From the NCBI RefSeq assembly GCF_001668615.1, contig NZ_LZMC01000019.1, forward strand, positions 1-64,000: DNA of 64,000 nt, in the 5' to 3' direction. The position numbers were made by a program, and so were the translations under genes. Below the pieces are notes generated by a model. That model had not been told where the DNA came from and searched no databases. It worked only from the letters and a program-made list of their open reading frames with translations. Shown one piece after another: positions 12,001 to 22,185 of this stretch. Position 1 is the first letter of the stretch; each line of letters begins with the position of its first letter. Source of the stretch: Mycobacterium sp. 1274761.0 (GTDB taxonomy: Bacteria; Actinomycetota; Actinomycetes; Mycobacteriales; Mycobacteriaceae).

Positions 12001-15000
12001 ATACTCATCACACAGCGGGGCGATCTGGGACAGCACCAGCCCCGAACCGGCACCGATCTCCAAAACTCGTCGCGGCGACAGGGCCATGATCCGGTGGACG
12101 GTGGCCGACTGCCACTCCAGCATCTCCTCAAGCGGAATCGGGTCGTCGGTCAGGCTACTGTTCCAGCCCCGGAAGTCCCTGCCGAAGTCCTGCACCTCGA
12201 CCTCGGCGTCGTACAACTCGTCGTAGACGTTTTGCCATTGGTCGACGATCGTGGCGTCGTTCTCGCCTGCGCTGCTGCGATCGAGCGTGACGTATGCGAC
12301 GAGATGGGCGCCGGTATTGCCGCGATGTACGTTCGCCACTGCCTGAGTCACCTGCGAACAGGCGAGAAGTGAGTTTTCGATTTCGCCCAATTCAATGCGC
12401 TGTCCACGCAATTTGACCTGTGTGTCGGCGCGACCCAGGTAATCGACCGTTCCGCGGCGCGTCCAACGCACCAGGTCTCCGGTTCGGTACATCCGGGTCC
12501 CCGGTTGGCCGTAGGGGTCGGCGACGAACCGATCCGCGGTCAACTCCGGCCGCCCCAGATAACCGTGCGCCAAGGCGGGGCCGCCCAGATACAGTTCGCC
12601 CACTACCCCGACCGGCGCCGGCTTCAGCCGCGCGTCGAGCACGAGCGCGTACACACCGGCGATCGGGGCACCGATGCCTACCGGCTGCCCCGGCGACAGC
12701 GGGGCACTGGAGGTGGCCCAGATCGTGGTTTCGGTGGGGCCGTAGGCGTTGAACATCCGCCGACCCGTCGCCCAAGCGGCCGCCAGTTCCGTCGGGCAGG
12801 CCTCCCCGGTGGTGATCAGCGTACGCACTCCATCGAGCCGGCTCCGATCGAGCGTCGACAACACCGTCGGCGTCAGTGCCGCCGCGTTGACCCGCTGGTC
12901 TTCCAGCAGCCTTGTCAACGCCTCCCCGGCATACGCGTCCGGCGGGACCACTACCAATGCCGCCCGCGACCCCACCGCCAACAAGACCTCGCCGATCGAC
13001 ACGTCAAAGGTCGGCGCAGCCACCATCAGCAAGCGCGTATCCGCGCCCATCCCGTACACCTCGTGGAGCGCGGCTACTCCGAGCAGACCCGCATGGCTGA
13101 CCGCCACCCCTTTCGGGGTACCGGTGGATCCCGAGGTGAAGATCACGTGGGCGGTGTTGTGCACCTTCAGCGGCGCCAATCGGTCGGCGTCGGTGATCGG
13201 ATCCGCGGACCGCTGCGACAGGTCCAGTCCGTCGACTCGAAGCACCGGGCGTCCCTCGGTTCCGGCTACGGTTTCGTCACTGACGGTCAATACGCACGCC
13301 GCAGACACCGCGTCCAACACAGTGGTGATCCGCTCGGCCGGATACGCGAGGTCGATAGGCACGTACACGCCGCCGGCCTTCATCAGCGCCCACCAGGCCA
13401 CCACCAGCTCTGCGCAGCGTTCCATCGCCACGCCCACCGCACGCTCCGGACCCACTCCGATCTCGATCAGCACCCGTGCCAATCGCGTCGACCACTGGTC
13501 AAGCTCGCGATATGACAGTTCCCGTGCGCCATCGACCACCGCCACTGCGTCCGGATCGGCGGCCACCGCCGCAGCCAACAACTGCGGTGCCAGCCCCACT
13601 GGCGCCGTCACTCCGGTTCCGGACCATTCCGACAGCACAAGATCACGCTCACCGCGATCCAGTAACGACACGTCTCCCACTACCACCGACGCATCGGCGA
13701 CGACGGCCTCGATCATTCGACCGAACCAGCTGACCAAATGCTCGATGGTGGCCCGGTCATACAAATCGGTTGCGTACAGCACCATGCCGGCGGCCATCGG
13801 CGCGGCCGGATCGTCGGTGGGGACCTCGCTCAACTCGATATCGAGGTCGAACCTCGCCGTTCGGGTGGCGACCGCCATCTGCTCGATGCTGACGTCGTCC
13901 AAAGCCAACACCTCGGGACGCAGGTTGTTCTGGAAGACCATCAGCACCTGGAACAGCGGATTGTGCGATGTCGAACGTGTCGGGTTCAGCTGTTCGACCA
14001 GCAGCTCGAACGGAACGTCCTGGTTGCTGTACGCATCCAGCGCTTTCTTACGTACCTCGGCGAGAACATCGCAGAACCGGTGCGCAGATTTGATGCCCAC
14101 CCGCAACACCCAAGTATTGACGAAGAAGCCGACCAGATCATCAAGCGCCTGATCCGACCGCCCGGCGATCGGCGTCCCCACCACCACGTCTTCCCCGGCG
14201 CCAGCCCGGTGCAACACCGTCGTCATGACCGCCTGCAACACCATCGACGCCGTAGCGTTGTGCGCGGCGGCCAGCTGCTTGACGCCCGCCCAGAGCTGCG
14301 GCTCGATGCGGAGTTCCACTTCGTCACCGCGGTAACTGGCCACCGGTGGGCGCGGCCGATCCGGTGGCAGCGAGACCACCTCCGGCAGGTCTTCCAATTC
14401 CTGTTGCCAGTACCGCATCTGACCAGCGATCACGCTGTCGGGATCAGACTCGGCACCCAACCAATCTTGTTGCCACAGCGTGTAATCGACGTACTGCACC
14501 GCCAACGGCGCCCACTGCGGGGCGTCGCCCTTCTGGCGCGCGCGATAGGCCTCGCCCACGTCATGGACCATCGGAGCGAGTGACCACCCGTCAAAAGCGA
14601 TGTGGTGCACCACAATTCCCACCACATACTGCTCATGACCTACCGAGTAGATCTGGGCGAGAATCGGGATCTCGGCCGATAGATCGAACCGACGCCCCGC
14701 CAACGTCACCAACTCACCAGGCACGTCCTGCTCTCGCAACGACACCACCGCGGGGCCGCGCTGCCACATCCCCGCCCGGGCCGGCAACACCTCCTGGAAC
14801 GGCACGCCGTCGATGTCGGGAAATATGGTGCGCAGCGCTTCGTGACGGGCGATGACATCGTCGAGGGCAGCGCCCAGCGCTTCGACATCCAGCGCCCCCT
14901 TGATCCGAAAAGCGGTCGGGATGTTGTATGTCGCAGCCCCACCCTCGAACTGGTTGAGGAACCACAACCGGTTCTGGGCGAACGACAACGGAACAATCCC

Positions 15001-18000
15001 CGGGCGCTCACGAGCCACCAACGCCGTGCGTCGCTTCGCATCCCCTCCGATTCGGGGAGCCAACTCGGCCACCGTGGGCGATTCGAACAACGTGCGCACG
15101 CCGAGGCCGGCATCCAGGTTCGTATTGACAGCGGCAACCAAGCGCATCGCAGAAAGCGAGTCCCCGCCCAGGTCGAAGAACGAGTCGTCGATCCCAATGC
15201 GGTCGACGTTGAGCACCTGACGGTAGATGCCGACCAGGATCTCCTCGGTGACAGTCGCCGGGGCGCGGTAGTGATCGGCAGCCTGGTATTCCGGCGCCGG
15301 CAGGGCACGCTTGTCGAGTTTGCCGTTTACCGTCAGCGGCAGCGCGTCGATCGCCACTACGGCGGATGGAACCATGTAGATCGGCAGCCGGTCGGCCAAT
15401 GCGGCACGCAATTCGGCGGGGTCCGCTGTTCCGGTGACATAGGCCACCAGACGCTTGTCGCCAGGGTGGTCCTCCCGAGCGATGACGACTGCCTGGTTTA
15501 CCCCGCTCAGGCCGGCCAGTGCCGTCTGTATTTCGCCCAACTCGATGCGATACCCGCGGATCTTGATCTGCTCATCGGTTCGGCCCAAGTACCGCAACTG
15601 CCCGTCGGCGCCCCAGTACACCAGATCCCCGGTGCGATACATCCGCGCCCCGAATCCACCAAAGGGGCACGCCACGAACCGCGATGCGGTCAACCCGGCC
15701 CGGCGTACGTATCCGTAGGCAAGCTGAGGACCGGCCAGATACAACTCACCGACCACCCCGGCAGGCACCGGATGCAGCCATTTGTTCAGTACGAAAAAGG
15801 CCGCGCGTGGCAGTGGCGGGCTGATCGGCACGTCCGAGCCCGCGGTCAGCGGCGCACTCAAGGCCACCCACATCGTCGCTTCGGTGGGGCCGTATTCGTT
15901 GATCATCACCCGGCCGGGCGCCCACCGATCCACGACGTCGGTCGGGCAGGCCTCTCCGCCCACCATCACGGTCACCGAATCCAAGTTCTCGGGTGACAAC
16001 ATCCCCAAAGCCGAAGGGGTCTGGCACAGGACACTGACCTCCTCGGCCACCAGCAGGGCATGGAAGTCTGCCGGTGAGCTAGCCACCAATTCGGACACCA
16101 CTACCAGCCGCCCGCCGTGCAGAAGGGCACTGAAGATCTCCCAGCCCGAGATGTCGAAGGCGTAGGAATGCCATTGCGACCACACCTGCCCGGGCGCTCC
16201 CAGAGCAGGATCCAGCGACGCGATCAACTGGGTGACGTTGTAATGGGTAATGGCCACCCCTTTTGGGGTTCCGGTCGTGCCGGAGGTGTAGATGATGTAG
16301 GCGAGGTTGTCCGGAGCCGGCGCCGGCAAGTCCATGCAGGGGTAGCTGGAGATGCGGGGGTCTGCGATATCGATCACCGGCAGGTCGCACCCGCCCAGCC
16401 GCTCGGCAAGCTCTGAGGTGGTGATTGCGACCATCGGCGCGGCATCGGCAACCATGAACTCGACCCGGGCCAATGGGTGCGCGGGATCGATCGGCAGATA
16501 GGCCGCGCCACTCTTCAACACCGCCAAAATCGCCAGGATGGCCTCGGCCGACCGCGAAAACATCAGCGCTACACACCGGCCCGGGCCCGCACCCTGAGCG
16601 ATCAGCAGATGCGCCAACCGGTTGGACGCCTCATCCAGTTCGCGATAGGTCCAGGTACGGCTCCCGCACGTGATTGCCACCGCCTGTGGGGCGCGTGCCA
16701 CCTGCCGGGCGAACATGACCGGAATCGACACAGACGGCCATGCCGGCTGAGTCAAAATCGCCTGATTACCCCATACGTCGAGCTCGGCTAGCTCGCCCAC
16801 GGCGAGCAGATCGATCGATGAGAGCCGCCGCTTCGGATTTGCGGTCATCGCCGTCAACACGTGCTCCAAGCGGCCCGCTAGATCGGAGACGTCGAAACTT
16901 GAGAATGGCTGCCCACCGCCCGACACACCGAGGGAGAGATCGTCACCCTCACTGAGGAAGATCAACCCGAAGCCGTCACCCGCAGCGCCGGGATTGGTGA
17001 ATGACGCAGATGCCGCCACACCACCGAAGGCCAGACGGAAGATCGACGGGAGGAAATTGACTGTCACCCTGTCGGCGGAGTGCAGGGGACCACCACGGCG
17101 GGTTCCGCGCTCCAAGGCACGAACCGGAAACCTTTGATGCTGCAACGCTTCTCGGATTCGAAGGTCGACATACTCACAGAAATCTGCGACCGTGGATTCC
17201 GGCGAAACGCTCAGCACCAGCGGCACGACCCCGGCAACCATCCCGGGAAGCGTCTTCAACTCCGGACGGACTCGCCTGTTGACCGGGAAGTCGAGCACCA
17301 CTTCCGACCCCTCGGCGCACCAACCGGAAACGAGGACCGCGCACGCCGCTGTGATGACCGAGGATCTAGGCAAACTCCAAAGGTCAGCTACTTCGTCGAC
17401 GCGGCGGAGCAGCGCCGGGTCCAATCGAGCGAGCGCGGAAAGCGGCTTCGGATCGCGGTCGTTTGTTGCATGTGGCAACCGATAAGAATTTCCGCTTTCC
17501 GATGGAATGTTCTTGGTCCAATAAGCCTGATCTTCGAGATACTCGCTGGAAGCTTCGTACTCTGACTCGCAGTCAACCAAGTCCTGCAACGAGCCGAAGA
17601 CTGGAGCGGGGATCGGAGCGCCAGAAATAATTGCAGAGTAGACGGAGGCAACGCGGTGACCGACCAGCACAAGGCTGGAGCCGTCTGCGACGATGTGGTG
17701 GCAAGAGGCGAACAAATAAAATTCATCGAGCCGCGTCTGAAACAACGCAAATCTGAAGAGCGGGCCGGTGAAAGGCATTGGCGTGTGTTGAATCGACAAC
17801 GCCATCTGGTGGGCTTCGTGAACGGGATCGCTCGAGCCGGTCAGGTCGTGGAACGGCAGCTCGACATCCGGATAGTCGACCACGCGTTGGAAGACCTGGC
17901 CTTCCACCTCGAAGAAGGTGGCCCTGCTTGGTTCGGCCTCCCGCGCCACCCGGCGGATCGCCCATTCAAGTGCGTCACGTTCTACCGGACCATCGATTCT

Positions 18001-18150
18001 CACGTATAGGCCGACGTGCCAATCCGTATGGACACCCGTTTCTTGTGCGAGCCATATGTCCAGCTGGCCGCGTGTTACCGGCAATGCCCCATCATCAGAT
18101 CCCGTCTGCTGTCGGCGCGCAAACAAAAATTCCCCCTGAATAGATCCCAT
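19..18150 (-). CDS. Five-module nonribosomal peptide synthetase, 3' end abnormal
   Basis: A 6,043-residue NRPS that would assemble a peptide from carrier-bound amino acids in the cytosol. By eye the domains are C1 (about 22-450), A1 (475-960), T1 (serine near 996), C2 (1048-1490), A2 with a methyltransferase inserted between motifs A8 and A10 (A 1500-1930; MT about 1950-2330, SAM motif LEIGAGSG near 2030), T2 (near 2445), C3 (2490-2930), A3 (2945-3470), T3 (near 3515), C4 (3560-4000), A4 (4015-4525), T4 (near 4565), epimerase E (4615-5050), C5 (5070-5510) and A5 (5530-6035). All five C domains keep HHxxxDG (for example HHIVADG, HHIAFDG, HHIVMDG) and E has HHLAVDG. My eye-aligned specificity code for A5, DFWSVGMVH, matches the threonine class; A3 (DVWSVAMVH) is close to it; A1, A2 and A4 I cannot assign. 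The MT looks like an N-methyltransferase (NSVVQYFP motif). The frame ends right after A5, without the carrier domain that follows every other A domain, inside an inverted copy of its own sequence, so the true C-terminus is missing or rearranged. Start ATG lies 29 bases after the MbtH-like gene. Confidence 0.93.
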   Translation of the reverse strand: MGSIQGEFLFARRQQTGSDDGALPVTRGQLDIWLAQETGVHTDWHVGLYVRIDGPVERDALEWAIRRVAREAEPSRATFFEVEGQVFQRVVDYPDVELPFHDLTGSSDPVHEAHQMALSIQHTPMPFTGPLFRFALFQTRLDEFYLFASCHHIVADGSSLVLVGHRVASVYSAIISGAPIPAPVFGSLQDLVDCESEYEASSEYLEDQAYWTKNIPSESGNSYRLPHATNDRDPKPLSALARLDPALLRRVDEVADLWSLPRSSVITAACAVLVSGWCAEGSEVVLDFPVNRRVRPELKTLPGMVAGVVPLVLSVSPESTVADFCEYVDLRIREALQHQRFPVRALERGTRRGGPLHSADRVTVNFLPSIFRLAFGGVAASASFTNPGAAGDGFGLIFLSEGDDLSLGVSGGGQPFSSFDVSDLAGRLEHVLTAMTANPKRRLSSIDLLAVGELAELDVWGNQAILTQPAWPSVSIPVMFARQVARAPQAVAITCGSRTWTYRELDEASNRLAHLLIAQGAGPGRCVALMFSRSAEAILAILAVLKSGAAYLPIDPAHPLARVEFMVADAAPMVAITTSELAERLGGCDLPVIDIADPRISSYPCMDLPAPAPDNLAYIIYTSGTTGTPKGVAITHYNVTQLIASLDPALGAPGQVWSQWHSYAFDISGWEIFSALLHGGRLVVVSELVASSPADFHALLVAEEVSVLCQTPSALGMLSPENLDSVTVMVGGEACPTDVVDRWAPGRVMINEYGPTEATMWVALSAPLTAGSDVPISPPLPRAAFFVLNKWLHPVPAGVVGELYLAGPQLAYGYVRRAGLTASRFVACPFGGFGARMYRTGDLVYWGADGQLRYLGRTDEQIKIRGYRIELGEIQTALAGLSGVNQAVVIAREDHPGDKRLVAYVTGTADPAELRAALADRLPIYMVPSAVVAIDALPLTVNGKLDKRALPAPEYQAADHYRAPATVTEEILVGIYRQVLNVDRIGIDDSFFDLGGDSLSAMRLVAAVNTNLDAGLGVRTLFESPTVAELAPRIGGDAKRRTALVARERPGIVPLSFAQNRLWFLNQFEGGAATYNIPTAFRIKGALDVEALGAALDDVIARHEALRTIFPDIDGVPFQEVLPARAGMWQRGPAVVSLREQDVPGELVTLAGRRFDLSAEIPILAQIYSVGHEQYVVGIVVHHIAFDGWSLAPMVHDVGEAYRARQKGDAPQWAPLAVQYVDYTLWQQDWLGAESDPDSVIAGQMRYWQQELEDLPEVVSLPPDRPRPPVASYRGDEVELRIEPQLWAGVKQLAAAHNATASMVLQAVMTTVLHRAGAGEDVVVGTPIAGRSDQALDDLVGFFVNTWVLRVGIKSAHRFCDVLAEVRKKALDAYSNQDVPFELLVEQLNPTRSTSHNPLFQVLMVFQNNLRPEVLALDDVSIEQMAVATRTARFDLDIELSEVPTDDPAAPMAAGMVLYATDLYDRATIEHLVSWFGRMIEAVVADASVVVGDVSLLDRGERDLVLSEWSGTGVTAPVGLAPQLLAAAVAADPDAVAVVDGARELSYRELDQWSTRLARVLIEIGVGPERAVGVAMERCAELVVAWWALMKAGGVYVPIDLAYPAERITTVLDAVSAACVLTVSDETVAGTEGRPVLRVDGLDLSQRSADPITDADRLAPLKVHNTAHVIFTSGSTGTPKGVAVSHAGLLGVAALHEVYGMGADTRLLMVAAPTFDVSIGEVLLAVGSRAALVVVPPDAYAGEALTRLLEDQRVNAAALTPTVLSTLDRSRLDGVRTLITTGEACPTELAAAWATGRRMFNAYGPTETTIWATSSAPLSPGQPVGIGAPIAGVYALVLDARLKPAPVGVVGELYLGGPALAHGYLGRPELTADRFVADPYGQPGTRMYRTGDLVRWTRRGTVDYLGRADTQVKLRGQRIELGEIENSLLACSQVTQAVANVHRGNTGAHLVAYVTLDRSSAGENDATIVDQWQNVYDELYDAEVEVQDFGRDFRGWNSSLTDDPIPLEEMLEWQSATVHRIMALSPRRVLEIGAGSGLVLSQIAPLCDEYWATDFSAPTIHTLRAAVAAQSWGDRVQLRVQRADVTDGLPEGHFDVVVLNSVVQYFPSAGYLADVLAAAMRMLAPGGSLFIGDVRNHALQSAFQTAIALSRTNSSDTSEIRERVQRALVSEVELLLAPEFFTTWTADQPSAAGLEIHVKRGWADNELTRYRYDVIVHKTPTAVRSVATAPTWTWDRSAGLRGLQDQLASQQPPVVRIAEIPRAGLITDVHIEQALATGQSVEEALAQAISATPEAATPEQLHHLGEAAGYHVAVTWGALPGTLDAVFIDAAHQSSPLTDLHLPPTGARQRITYANDPDSNTKLSAVRQQLTARLPEYMVPSQIVVLEEFPLTSSGKIDRKALPEPVFAATHFRAPETETEEILAGIYAQVLGLDRVGVDDSFFDLGGDSLLAMRVIAAVNTSLDAGLSVRALFETPSVAQLAPRIGEGGGGLEPLVPVQRPAVVPLSFAQNRLWFIDQLQGPSAIYNMAVALRLAGRLDTEALGVALADLVGRHESLRTLFVAPEGIPQQLVIPAEEVEFGWGVIDAAGWPQGRLDEAIESAVRQPFDLATEIPLRARLFRVAEDEHVLVAVVHHIAADGWSIRPLVTELAVAYGARCAGQAPGWDPLPVQYVDYTLWQRAQLGDIDDPDSRIARQLGYWEQALAGLPERLELPTDRPYPAVADYRGATVAVQWPAELQQQVAAVAREHDATSFMVVQAALAVLLSKISASTDVAVGFAIAGRGDPALEALVGFFVNTLVLRVDLADDPTFAELVTQVRGHSLAAYEHQDVPFEMLVDRLNPARSLTHSPLVQVLLAWQNFAGQESDLTGLRLGDAQVTPRTVDTRTARVDLTFTLGEHWSDDGDPAGIRGEVEFRTDVFDAASIEVLIERLQRVLVAMTAEPTRRLSWVDLLDAVEHARLDGWGNRATLTQPVPVSGSIPVLFAEQVARTPEAVAVTFEGRSVTYRELDEAANRLAHLLASRGVGPGERVALLLSRSAEAIMTIVAVLKTGAAYLPIDPMHPAARIRFMLDDAAPMAAITTVDLRSRLDGHDLLVIDIDDPAIDAEPSTALPGPAPDDVAYLIYTSGTTGVPKGVAITHYNVTQLLESVSADLPTPAVWSQWHSYAFDVSVWEIWGALLGGGRLVVVPDAVVRSPEDFHALLVTEQVSVLSQTPSAFYALQTADALAPEREQQLKLEAVVFAGEALEPQRLGAWLGNHPGLPRLVNMYGTTETTVHASFREIVDGDVDSNASPIGVPLNHLAFFVLDRWLRPVPAGVVGELYVAGAGLGSGYWRRASLTASRFVACPSGGSGARMYRTGDLVSWGADGQLTYLGRADEQVKIRGYRIELGEVQAALNALEGVEQAVVIAREDRPGDKRLVGYITGTADPIEVRAQLSERLPGYMVPVAVVVLASLPLTVNGKLDKRALPAPEYTDAGGDYRAPTTPTEEILAGIFAQVLGLERVGVDDSFFDLGGDSLSAIRVIAAVNAGLDAGLSVRALFEAPTAAQLAPRIGEEAARLEPLVAVQRPAVVPLSFAQNRLWVIDQLEGPSPVYNISTALRLSGRLDVEALRAALTDVLARHEVLRTLIEAAEGMPRQVVVPVERADFGWQIIDATGWSESQLSEAIDEAVREPFQLATQIPLRARLFRVADDEHVLVAVVHHIAADGWSITPLVRDMAVAYAGRQAGRAPEWTPLPVQYVDYSLWQRAQLGELSDPDSRIAAQLTYWEQALSGMPDRLVLPTDRPYPPVADYRGARMTVDWPAEVQQRVARMAREGNATSFMVMQTALAVLLSKLSASDDVAVAFPIAGRRDPALDELVGFFVNALVLRVDLTGDPSVGELLAQVRGRSLAAYEHQDMPFEVLVERLNPARSLTHHPLVQVTLAWQNWQYGEPSEMSLGDVQVTPMPVDTRTARMDLTFFLAERWTEDREFAGISGAVEYRTDVFDAASIETLIERFERVLRAMTDDPARPVSSVDLVDEVEHVALTEWGNRWALEQPATEVSIPAAFATHVSRTPQAPALTFAGRSMTYQELDEASNRLAHRLIADGVGAGQQVALLLPRSAAAVVAMLAVLKSGAAYLPIDPALPVARADFMIGDAAPMAAITTAELSQRLHDRDLLVIDVEDPRNRDYPATALPTPAPDDIAYLIYTSGTTGVPKGVAVTHRNVTQLFDSLHAQLPPAGVWSQWHSLAFDASVQETFGALLGGGRLVVVPEDVARSPEDLHALLVAEEVTVLSQTASAVGTLSAEGLDSVAALLVGAEPCPPEVVDRWAPGRVMIIVYGPTETTVDVAISAPLIAGASVVPIGAPVSGAAFFVLDRHLRPVPAGVAGELYVAGRGVSVGYWRRSGLTSSRFVACPFAGAGARMYRTGDLVRWGTDGQLRYVGRADDQVKIRGYRIELGEVQAALAGCEGVEHAAVIAREDRPGDRRLVGYVTGSADPAAVRETLAERLPAYMVPAAVVVLETLPLTINGKLDKRALPAPEYQDVDRYRAPESAIEEILAGIYAQVLGLERVGVDESFFELGGDSILSLQVASRARAAGLTCRPPDIFVEQTVARLARVVQVTDGAEQQVDDGVGVAPAIPIMRRLSGVDGPVEQYNQTVVLQAPAGVSQADVVVVLQALLDRHAMLRCRVEDDGAGGWSLQVPKAGTVDANDCLHSVTAFSDEAVLEARSRLNPAAGAMLSALWATATGQLALIVHHLAVDGVSWRILLEDLNIAWAQHHSGQPIALAAGGTSFIRWASLLAEHAHDPQVVAQAEMWQQVASVPAVLPAVQPAVDTFVTAGQLAVQLDVETTRMLLGEVPAAFNAGVQDILLIAFGLAWSHFLGITGGAPIGIDVEGHGRHDELAGDVDLTRTVGWFTTLYPVAVRVAELDWGQVTAGQAGVGELVKDVKEQLRALPNPLTYGLLRYMNADVDLAGSDPQIGFNYLGRLGAGANELSDDVWRMSPEGMAATAVSAAMAIPLAHTVELNAGTADTDTGPQLQAHWRWATSAMDQAQVDRLSRLWFEALTGICAHVRAGGGGLTPSDISLARLSQQQLDELCGRYEIADVLPLTPLQHGLLFHASTAQGSDDVYAVQLDVAIAGALDQQRLRDAVHTVIGRHPNLAARFWAHFDEPVQVILADPVVPWRYIELDADCVDADERVQNLCAEERAAVRELADQPAFRVALIRTTANRYRFVLTNHHIVMDGWSLPILLQEIIAGYYGQRLPAATPYRSFVSWLAAQDHTAAQLVWGEVLAGFDTPTLVGLPGRAGPGRRAVASHRVSEQTTRALTELARTHHTTVNTVLQGAFAQLLCTLTGQQDVIFGTAVSGRPADLAGAESMVGLMINTVPVRATLTAATTTTDLLEQLQSAHNRTHDHQHLALSEIHRVTGHDQLFDTLFVYENYPVDTAALSGDHEVTITEITAREYNHYPLTVAAAPGTELGLRLEYDTDVFDAVGVGVLVERLGRVLVAMTADPGRLVSSIDVLDEGEHARLDEVGNRAALTAGAADVVAAVSIPVLFAVQVARAPEAVAISDGARSWTYREVDEASNRLAHWLIEHGVGAGQRVALLLPRSAEAVVAMMGVLKTGAAYLPLDPAHPDARLGFVLADAAPMVAVTTADLRSRVAGRELVIIDIDDPAIGAQPATAVPASAAPEDVAYLIYTSGTTGTPKGVAVAHRNVTQLLETLEAEVPAAGVWSQCHSLAFDFSVWEIFGALLGGGRLVMVPDAVVRSPEELHAVLVGEQVSVLSQTPSAFYALQAVDGLAPQRGDQLKLETVVFGGEALEPQRLRGWLGLHPGLPRLVNMYGITETTVHASVREITGADVENAVSPIGVPLAHLGFFVLDSWLRPVPAGVVGELYVAGAGLAYGYIGRCGLTSTRFVACPFAGPGARMYRTGDLVSWGADGQLRYIGRADEQVKIRGYRIELGEVQAALNALTGVEQAAVIAREDRPGDKRLVGYITGTADPAEVRTQLADRLPAYMVPVAVVALQTLPLTVNGKLDTRALPAPEYHDSSLS
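173..228. repeat. 56-base direct repeat, A5 copy
   Basis: Identical over 56 bases to 7862-7917. Both lie in the C-terminal subdomain of adenylation domains (A5 here, A3 there). Exact DNA identity in domains that differ elsewhere suggests recent recombination or gene conversion between modules. Such repeats also break short-read assemblies. Confidence 0.85.
748..781. repeat. Internal partner of the edge inverted repeat
   Basis: Perfect 34-base inverted partner of bases 1-34. In its native place it encodes part of the fifth adenylation domain, a little upstream of the glycine-rich core that reads VVFGGEAL, so this copy is the genuine one and the copy at the window edge is the displaced one. 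Confidence 0.85.
7862..7917. repeat. 56-base direct repeat, A3 copy
   Basis: Same orientation and exact identity to 173-228. After one mismatch (base 7918) the identity continues for several more bases. The repeat encodes the part of the A domain that contains the [14 protein letters not shown] stretch, which is also shared at protein level by A3 and A5. Confidence 0.85.
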
Positions 18151-18179
18151 CGACTCTCTAGCTCCCCTGGCCGAACGGT

Positions 18180-18410
18180 CTAGCTAGCCGGACCCCGCAC
18201 CTCGGCCAGCCTCTCGCGGAGACTCCTCGGCCTAATGTCGGGCCAGTTTTGTTCGATGTAGTCCAGGCATGCGGCGCGATCCGCTTCGCCGAAAACCACC
18301 CGCCAGCCAGCTGGAACGTCACTGAAAGTCGGCCACAGGCTATGTTGCTCCTCTTCGTTGACCAACACGAAAAAAGTGCCGTTTTCGTCGTCGAACGGAT
18401 TGACGCTCAC
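18180..18410 (-). CDS. MbtH-like NRPS partner protein
   Basis: A 76-residue protein beginning [10 protein letters not shown] and containing [10 protein letters not shown], then VPAGW and [12 protein letters not shown], the signature of the MbtH-like family. These small proteins bind adenylation domains of NRPSs and are often needed for their folding or activity. I chose the GTG start at 18410 because an AGGAGG ribosome site lies just upstream and because it gives the family's usual 70-80 residues; a longer frame extends to 18530 but its extra residues do not look like the family. It is the first recognisable gene of the NRPS operon, ending 29 bases before the synthetase start. MbtH-like proteins occur with many NRPSs, so this alone does not imply mycobactin. 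Confidence 0.93.
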   Translation of the reverse strand: MSVNPFDDENGTFFVLVNEEEQHSLWPTFSDVPAGWRVVFGEADRAACLDYIEQNWPDIRPRSLRERLAEVRGPAS

Positions 18411-18454
18411 AATCCTCCTGAGCTTTCGTTGAAATGAGGTGAACCGTCCAAACC

Positions 18455-18781
18455 TTACTGAAGGCGCTCTCGGTAAATCAGGGTTTCGGCAAAGTTTTCT
18501 GGCGTGCCCTGCAGCCGCTGTCGGTAGCAAGCCAGCAAATGGTCCGGCGTGCGATGTTGGGGGACCGCAACCTCCCTGTTCGTGTAGGGCGACCGCAAGA
18601 GGTTGAGTCCAGCAGCGTGGTGCACGAGTCGGATTCTGAAAACCATGCCCAATGCCGACGATGCCTTGACGGGCCGGGGGTATTGGCTGACCGACTTGTG
18701 AAGGACCCAGTTGTGGTGGGTGGACGGCTCTGTGACATCCACTCCCAGTTTAATGCATCGTTCGCACTCCCCGGTCTGCAA
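18455..18781 (-). CDS. Possible small unknown ORF upstream of mbtH-like gene
   Basis: A 108-codon frame with a TTG start, ending 44 bases before the MbtH-like gene in the same direction. By my count about three quarters of its third codon positions are G or C, which is compatible with coding but not convincing, and I recognise no domain. Two other open frames overlap the same stretch. It could be a small gene co-transcribed with the synthetase, a decayed gene, or chance. I cannot assign a function. Confidence 0.22.
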   Translation of the reverse strand: MQTGECERCIKLGVDVTEPSTHHNWVLHKSVSQYPRPVKASSALGMVFRIRLVHHAAGLNLLRSPYTNREVAVPQHRTPDHLLACYRQRLQGTPENFAETLIYRERLQ

Positions 18782-18863
18782 CCTGCATGCAAGCCGATGC
18801 TGTTAGGACGACGGTCAGCGGATGGATGTCGTGGTGGCAGACGCCATCTGGAGCTTGTTGCTC

Positions 18864-18884
18864 GTCTACAGACTGGGTGTAGAC
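18864..18884. promoter_or_regulatory. Inverted repeat, operator candidate for NRPS operon
   Basis: GTCTACA and TGTAGAC form perfect 7-base arms around a 7-base spacer (GACTGGG). This 21-base two-fold symmetric element lies in the untranslated stretch upstream of the mbtH-like/NRPS operon and has the size of a dimeric repressor site. There is no regulator gene next to it, so the cognate protein is unknown. A hairpin in RNA is an alternative. Confidence 0.4.
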
Positions 18885-19015
18885 AGCACTGCGCCGTGAA
18901 CAGCGCTGAGTTCTCAAGTGCCCATGAGGCGAAGTTCAGCGAATAGTACTCCGCCGCAGGCTATGGGCAGGTGAAAGGCGATCGGAGAAAGAGCCCGCCG
19001 GAACTGTATGGGCAC

Positions 19016-20356
19016 TTACCCAGCCGGTGGCGCCGGAGGCGCCTCCGCCGCCGGCGGCACCAGTGGTGCATCCTGCGGTGGCGGCGCCACCTCGACGGGC
19101 GCCTGCGCGGGTACGTCTGGCTCCCCGATGCCTGCGATCTTCTCTTTGAGCCGCCGTAGAATTCCGGGCTTCTGCTCGGGTACGGGCGTGACAGGGGCCG
19201 GGACCAGGCCGGGGGCCGGGTCGGTGATCCCCGGCGGCAGGGGCACACCCCCGTTGGCGGCGATCGCACCTTCGGGCACCGAACCGTCGACTGGTGTCAG
19301 CGCGTCGGGCGCAGGCGCCTCGGGCTGCACGGGATCGGCGATCGGGACCGGTTCGACTCCGTACACCGGCGGCGGCGAGGGCTCCGCGGGCGGCGGCGGC
19401 GCGGGAAGTGCGGCCTCGACCGACGGCGGAGCGGCCGGCTCTTGCTGGACGGCCTTCTCCGCAGTGGACGCTTCCGATGTGCTTGCCGCAGGCGGCTTTT
19501 CGGCCGGTTTCGCGCTGGAGCCCGACGTCAGCTGCAACCCGATCGCCAATGACCCCGACACCACGAAGGTCACCACACCGACGCCGAGCATGACTCCGGC
19601 GGCGCCGAAACGAGGAAGCACGGACTGCTGGGGACCGGTCGGCATGCGGCCGGAATGGGTGCCCTCCCGGTCGAAGAAGTAGTCGGGCCCGTGGGTCGAC
19701 GCGATCGCCGCGCCCCGGGCAAGGGCCAGCTGAGCTTCCGCCGGCACGAACACCGGGACGGCAAGCACGTCTTCGAGGTGCGGCGTGATCGCCTCCAAGT
19801 CACTGGCCGAGCCGACCAGAACCAGCGCCTCGGGTTGCCACTCGGCCTGGGCGAAGATCGCGCTCAACCAACGGGCGAGGTCCTCGTCGGTGTTGACGGT
19901 GTGGTTGACCGCGGTCTGCACCGCTCCGTCGGCCATGTCGACCACGAGCACGACGACCTCATCGGGTTCGATGACACAGACCGCGGTGATCTCGTAGCCG
20001 ATGACTCTCGCGATGCCGCGCGCCAGGGCTTCGGTGGCTTCGGGAAGGCGGACCGCCACTATGTTGTCGAATCCCGATTCCGACAGCGACTCCAGCAGAA
20101 GCGACGCCTCGGTATCGGCGTCCTCGCTCCACGTGACACCGATGGAGTGAAGGCGGTGGCCGCGCGCCGCCGCGATCGCCTCGGTGCGCATGACGGCCGC
20201 CGCGGCTTTCTCGGAGGTGTTCACGGCGCTGACCAGGCCGCGGTCGTGCACCGCGAATTCGTCCTTGTCCATGGTGGCGCCGTCGGCGTCCTGGCCTTCA
20301 ACGAGGACGAGTCCAACGGTGGTCGGAGTCATCGACAGTCCGAGCACCGCGTCCAT
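19016..20356 (-). CDS. DUF7159-family membrane-anchored protein
   Basis: A 446-residue protein. The N-terminal 230 or so residues start MDAVLGLSMTPTTVG and have the look of an actin/Hsp70-type ATPase-like fold seen in the mycobacterial DUF7159 family. One hydrophobic segment follows (G-V-M-L-G-V-G-V-V-T-F-V-V-S-G region, about residues 250-275). The last 170 residues are an extended proline/alanine-rich tail, likely outside the membrane. The ATG at 20356 is preferred over a GTG six bases earlier because a G-rich ribosome site ends 5 bases before the ATG. Function is unknown; a role at the cell envelope is only inferred from the topology. Confidence 0.8.
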   Translation of the reverse strand: MDAVLGLSMTPTTVGLVLVEGQDADGATMDKDEFAVHDRGLVSAVNTSEKAAAAVMRTEAIAAARGHRLHSIGVTWSEDADTEASLLLESLSESGFDNIVAVRLPEATEALARGIARVIGYEITAVCVIEPDEVVVLVVDMADGAVQTAVNHTVNTDEDLARWLSAIFAQAEWQPEALVLVGSASDLEAITPHLEDVLAVPVFVPAEAQLALARGAAIASTHGPDYFFDREGTHSGRMPTGPQQSVLPRFGAAGVMLGVGVVTFVVSGSLAIGLQLTSGSSAKPAEKPPAASTSEASTAEKAVQQEPAAPPSVEAALPAPPPPAEPSPPPVYGVEPVPIADPVQPEAPAPDALTPVDGSVPEGAIAANGGVPLPPGITDPAPGLVPAPVTPVPEQKPGILRRLKEKIAGIGEPDVPAQAPVEVAPPPQDAPLVPPAAEAPPAPPAG

Positions 20357-20557
20357 CCGCACCCCCTCGGGACGCCTCTATATGGGCGTGGTCATGATCA
20401 CTTGACGGGCTGAGACTACATGGATTTCGAGACGAGAACTCCGCCGGACCTTCGTCCTCGGCGCATATGCGATGCCGAGCAAATCGGCCCTTCCGGGTAG
20501 CCCATTGAGGATGCGGACGAATAAGGAATTAGCAAACCTAGAAAAGTTGCGGGGAGC

Positions 20558-21505
20558 TCAGCCGCTCACGATGGCGGCCAGCGCCGAAGGATCGACGTTG
20601 CCGCCGGACAACACGACCACGGTCGGGCCGGGCGGCGTCGTGCCGTGTCGATATGCGGCCAACGCCACCGCGCCGCTGGGCTCGCTGACGAGGCGGGCGG
20701 ACAGCGCGAACTCTCGAACCGCGGCGCGAATCTCGTTCTCCGACACCGTGATCACGTCGTCAAGAACCTTTTGAAGGTGCGCGAACGTCAGCGCCGACGG
20801 CTGCGACCGCAAGCCGTCGGCGATGGTGCGGTTGCGGTCCTCGATCGGCCAGTCCACCCGCCTGCCCCGTCGGAGGCCTTCTGCGGTGTCGGCCGCCAGC
20901 TCGGGTTCGACGCCGAAGACCTTTGCCTGCGGGCACCTCGCTCGAATCGCGGTACCGACCCCGGACGCCAGACCGCCGCCGCTGACCGGTACCAGCACAT
21001 TGGCCACCTCGGGAAGGTCGTCGGCGATCTCCAGGCCGATGGTGCCCTGCCCCGCGATGACGTCGGGATGGTCGAACGGCGGTATCAGCACGCCGTGCGT
21101 GTGTTTCAACACCTCGGCTGCCACCTCCTCACGCTCCCCCGGGCCGCACAGGACGACGTGGGCACCCTGGTCACGGGTGGCCGTGATCTTCACCTGCGGC
21201 GTCTCGCGCGGCATGACGATGTGGGCTTCGATGCCGTGCGCCGCCGCCGCATAGGCGACCGCCTGCGCGTGGTTGCCGCTGGAGTAGGTCACCACGCCGC
21301 GGGTCCGTTCGGCATCGGTCAGCGCTCCGATCGCGTTGAACGCGCCGCGGATCTTGAATGCCCCGACCGGCTGCAGGTTCTCCGGCTTGATCCACAACGG
21401 CCGCTCGGCGTCGGCCCACAGCGCCGGAATGAGCGGGGTTCGGATGACGTCGCCCGCAATGCGTTCGGCCGCCGCTTGAATGTCGGCATAGTCGATCAGC
21501 TGCAC
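20558..21505 (-). CDS. Threonine/serine dehydratase (PLP, type II fold)
   Basis: A 315-residue PLP enzyme of the threonine dehydratase/serine racemase family. The Schiff-base lysine sits in GAFKIRGA, the substrate loop is SSGNHAQA, and the phosphate-binding loop is SGGGLASG. It would deaminate threonine to 2-oxobutyrate or serine to pyruvate, or racemise serine. It lacks the C-terminal ACT regulatory domain of biosynthetic IlvA, so a catabolic or racemase role is likelier. It ends 16 bases downstream of the tetR gene's stop, in the same direction, so the two may be cotranscribed. Confidence 0.85.
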   Translation of the reverse strand: MQLIDYADIQAAAERIAGDVIRTPLIPALWADAERPLWIKPENLQPVGAFKIRGAFNAIGALTDAERTRGVVTYSSGNHAQAVAYAAAAHGIEAHIVMPRETPQVKITATRDQGAHVVLCGPGEREEVAAEVLKHTHGVLIPPFDHPDVIAGQGTIGLEIADDLPEVANVLVPVSGGGLASGVGTAIRARCPQAKVFGVEPELAADTAEGLRRGRRVDWPIEDRNRTIADGLRSQPSALTFAHLQKVLDDVITVSENEIRAAVREFALSARLVSEPSGAVALAAYRHGTTPPGPTVVVLSGGNVDPSALAAIVSG

Positions 21506-21521
21506 GGGTTCAGTGTGCTCG

Positions 21522-22148
21522 TCACGGCCGGTCGGCGTTGACGCCCAACAGCCCGCACACCAAGCGTCCCGCCATCATCTCGTCATGTGGGGCGCCCGCC
21601 AGATGAATGGCGAGCCCCTCGACGGCGGCGGTGACCGCTGCCCCCAGCGTCTTCGCGGGCGGACCCGGCGGTATGGAGCCGTCCCGTCTGCCGGCGGCGA
21701 TGACGGCGCCGAATCTGGCCGCGAGGTCTTTACCGATGGCGGCGACCTTGGCGCCGACGGGGTGCTCGAGGCCGTCGAACTCCACCCGCAACGACATCAT
21801 GACCCGGGCGATGTCGCGGCGGCAGAACACGATGTGACCGCGTCCAAGCTCGACGAGGACGTCGACGGGTGTCGTCATGCGCTGCGCGGGCTCCCACACT
21901 TCCCGCTCCCAGCGCTCGGCGACCCAGTCCACGACGGCGACCGCGAGCTCTTCTTTGCCCCTGAACAGGTGATACAGCGCTCCGCGGGTGTATCCGGCAT
22001 CGGCCGCAACCTTCTCGAGCACGAGGTTGCCGTAGCCGTAGCGCGAAAAGCCCTTCGCTCCGGCTTCCAGTAGTGCGGCCCGGGTACGCGCGCGACGTTC
22101 GGCCTGCGTCCGCGGCCGGCTCTGAGATTCGCGCATAGATACGTGCAT
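21522..22148 (-). CDS. TetR-family transcriptional regulator
   Basis: A 208-residue regulator with an N-terminal helix-turn-helix (R-T-R-A-A-L-L-E-A-G ... GYTRGALYHLF) and a variable C-terminal ligand domain. It is divergent from a DUF2867 gene 37 bases away, and a near-perfect palindrome lies in between, so it probably represses that gene and itself. The ATG at 22148 is inside the palindrome; a second ATG at 22136 (MRESQSRPR) is just downstream of it and may be the true start. Neither has a Shine-Dalgarno sequence, which would fit a leaderless transcript. Confidence 0.88.
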   Translation of the reverse strand: MHVSMRESQSRPRTQAERRARTRAALLEAGAKGFSRYGYGNLVLEKVAADAGYTRGALYHLFRGKEELAVAVVDWVAERWEREVWEPAQRMTTPVDVLVELGRGHIVFCRRDIARVMMSLRVEFDGLEHPVGAKVAAIGKDLAARFGAVIAAGRRDGSIPPGPPAKTLGAAVTAAVEGLAIHLAGAPHDEMMAGRLVCGLLGVNADRP

Positions 22149-22152
22149 GTAT
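22139..22152. promoter_or_regulatory. TetR operator candidate
   Basis: ATACGTGCATGTAT is symmetric at 12 of 14 positions. It lies between the divergent tetR and DUF2867 genes and overlaps the 5' end of the tetR frame, followed by a partly repeated TGTATGT. Position and symmetry suggest the binding site of the neighbouring TetR protein. Confidence 0.5.
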
Positions 22153-22185
22153 GTATGTTAGCGTCGGTACTGGAGGAGGCGTGCG

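Larger units (their letters stand above)
18411..19015. other. Region upstream of the NRPS operon without a firm gene
   Basis: About 600 bases between the MbtH-like gene and the end of the DUF7159 gene. It holds only the doubtful ORF at 18455-18781 and a perfect 7-base inverted repeat at 18864-18884. It should contain the promoter of the NRPS operon, but I cannot place a convincing -10/-35 pair. Confidence 0.6.

Noticed and set aside
19..18150. Assignment to mycobactin or glycopeptidolipid (mps1/mps2) biosynthesis
   Set aside because: Domain order, the N-methyltransferase and the neighbours do not match; an MbtH-like protein is not specific to mycobactin.
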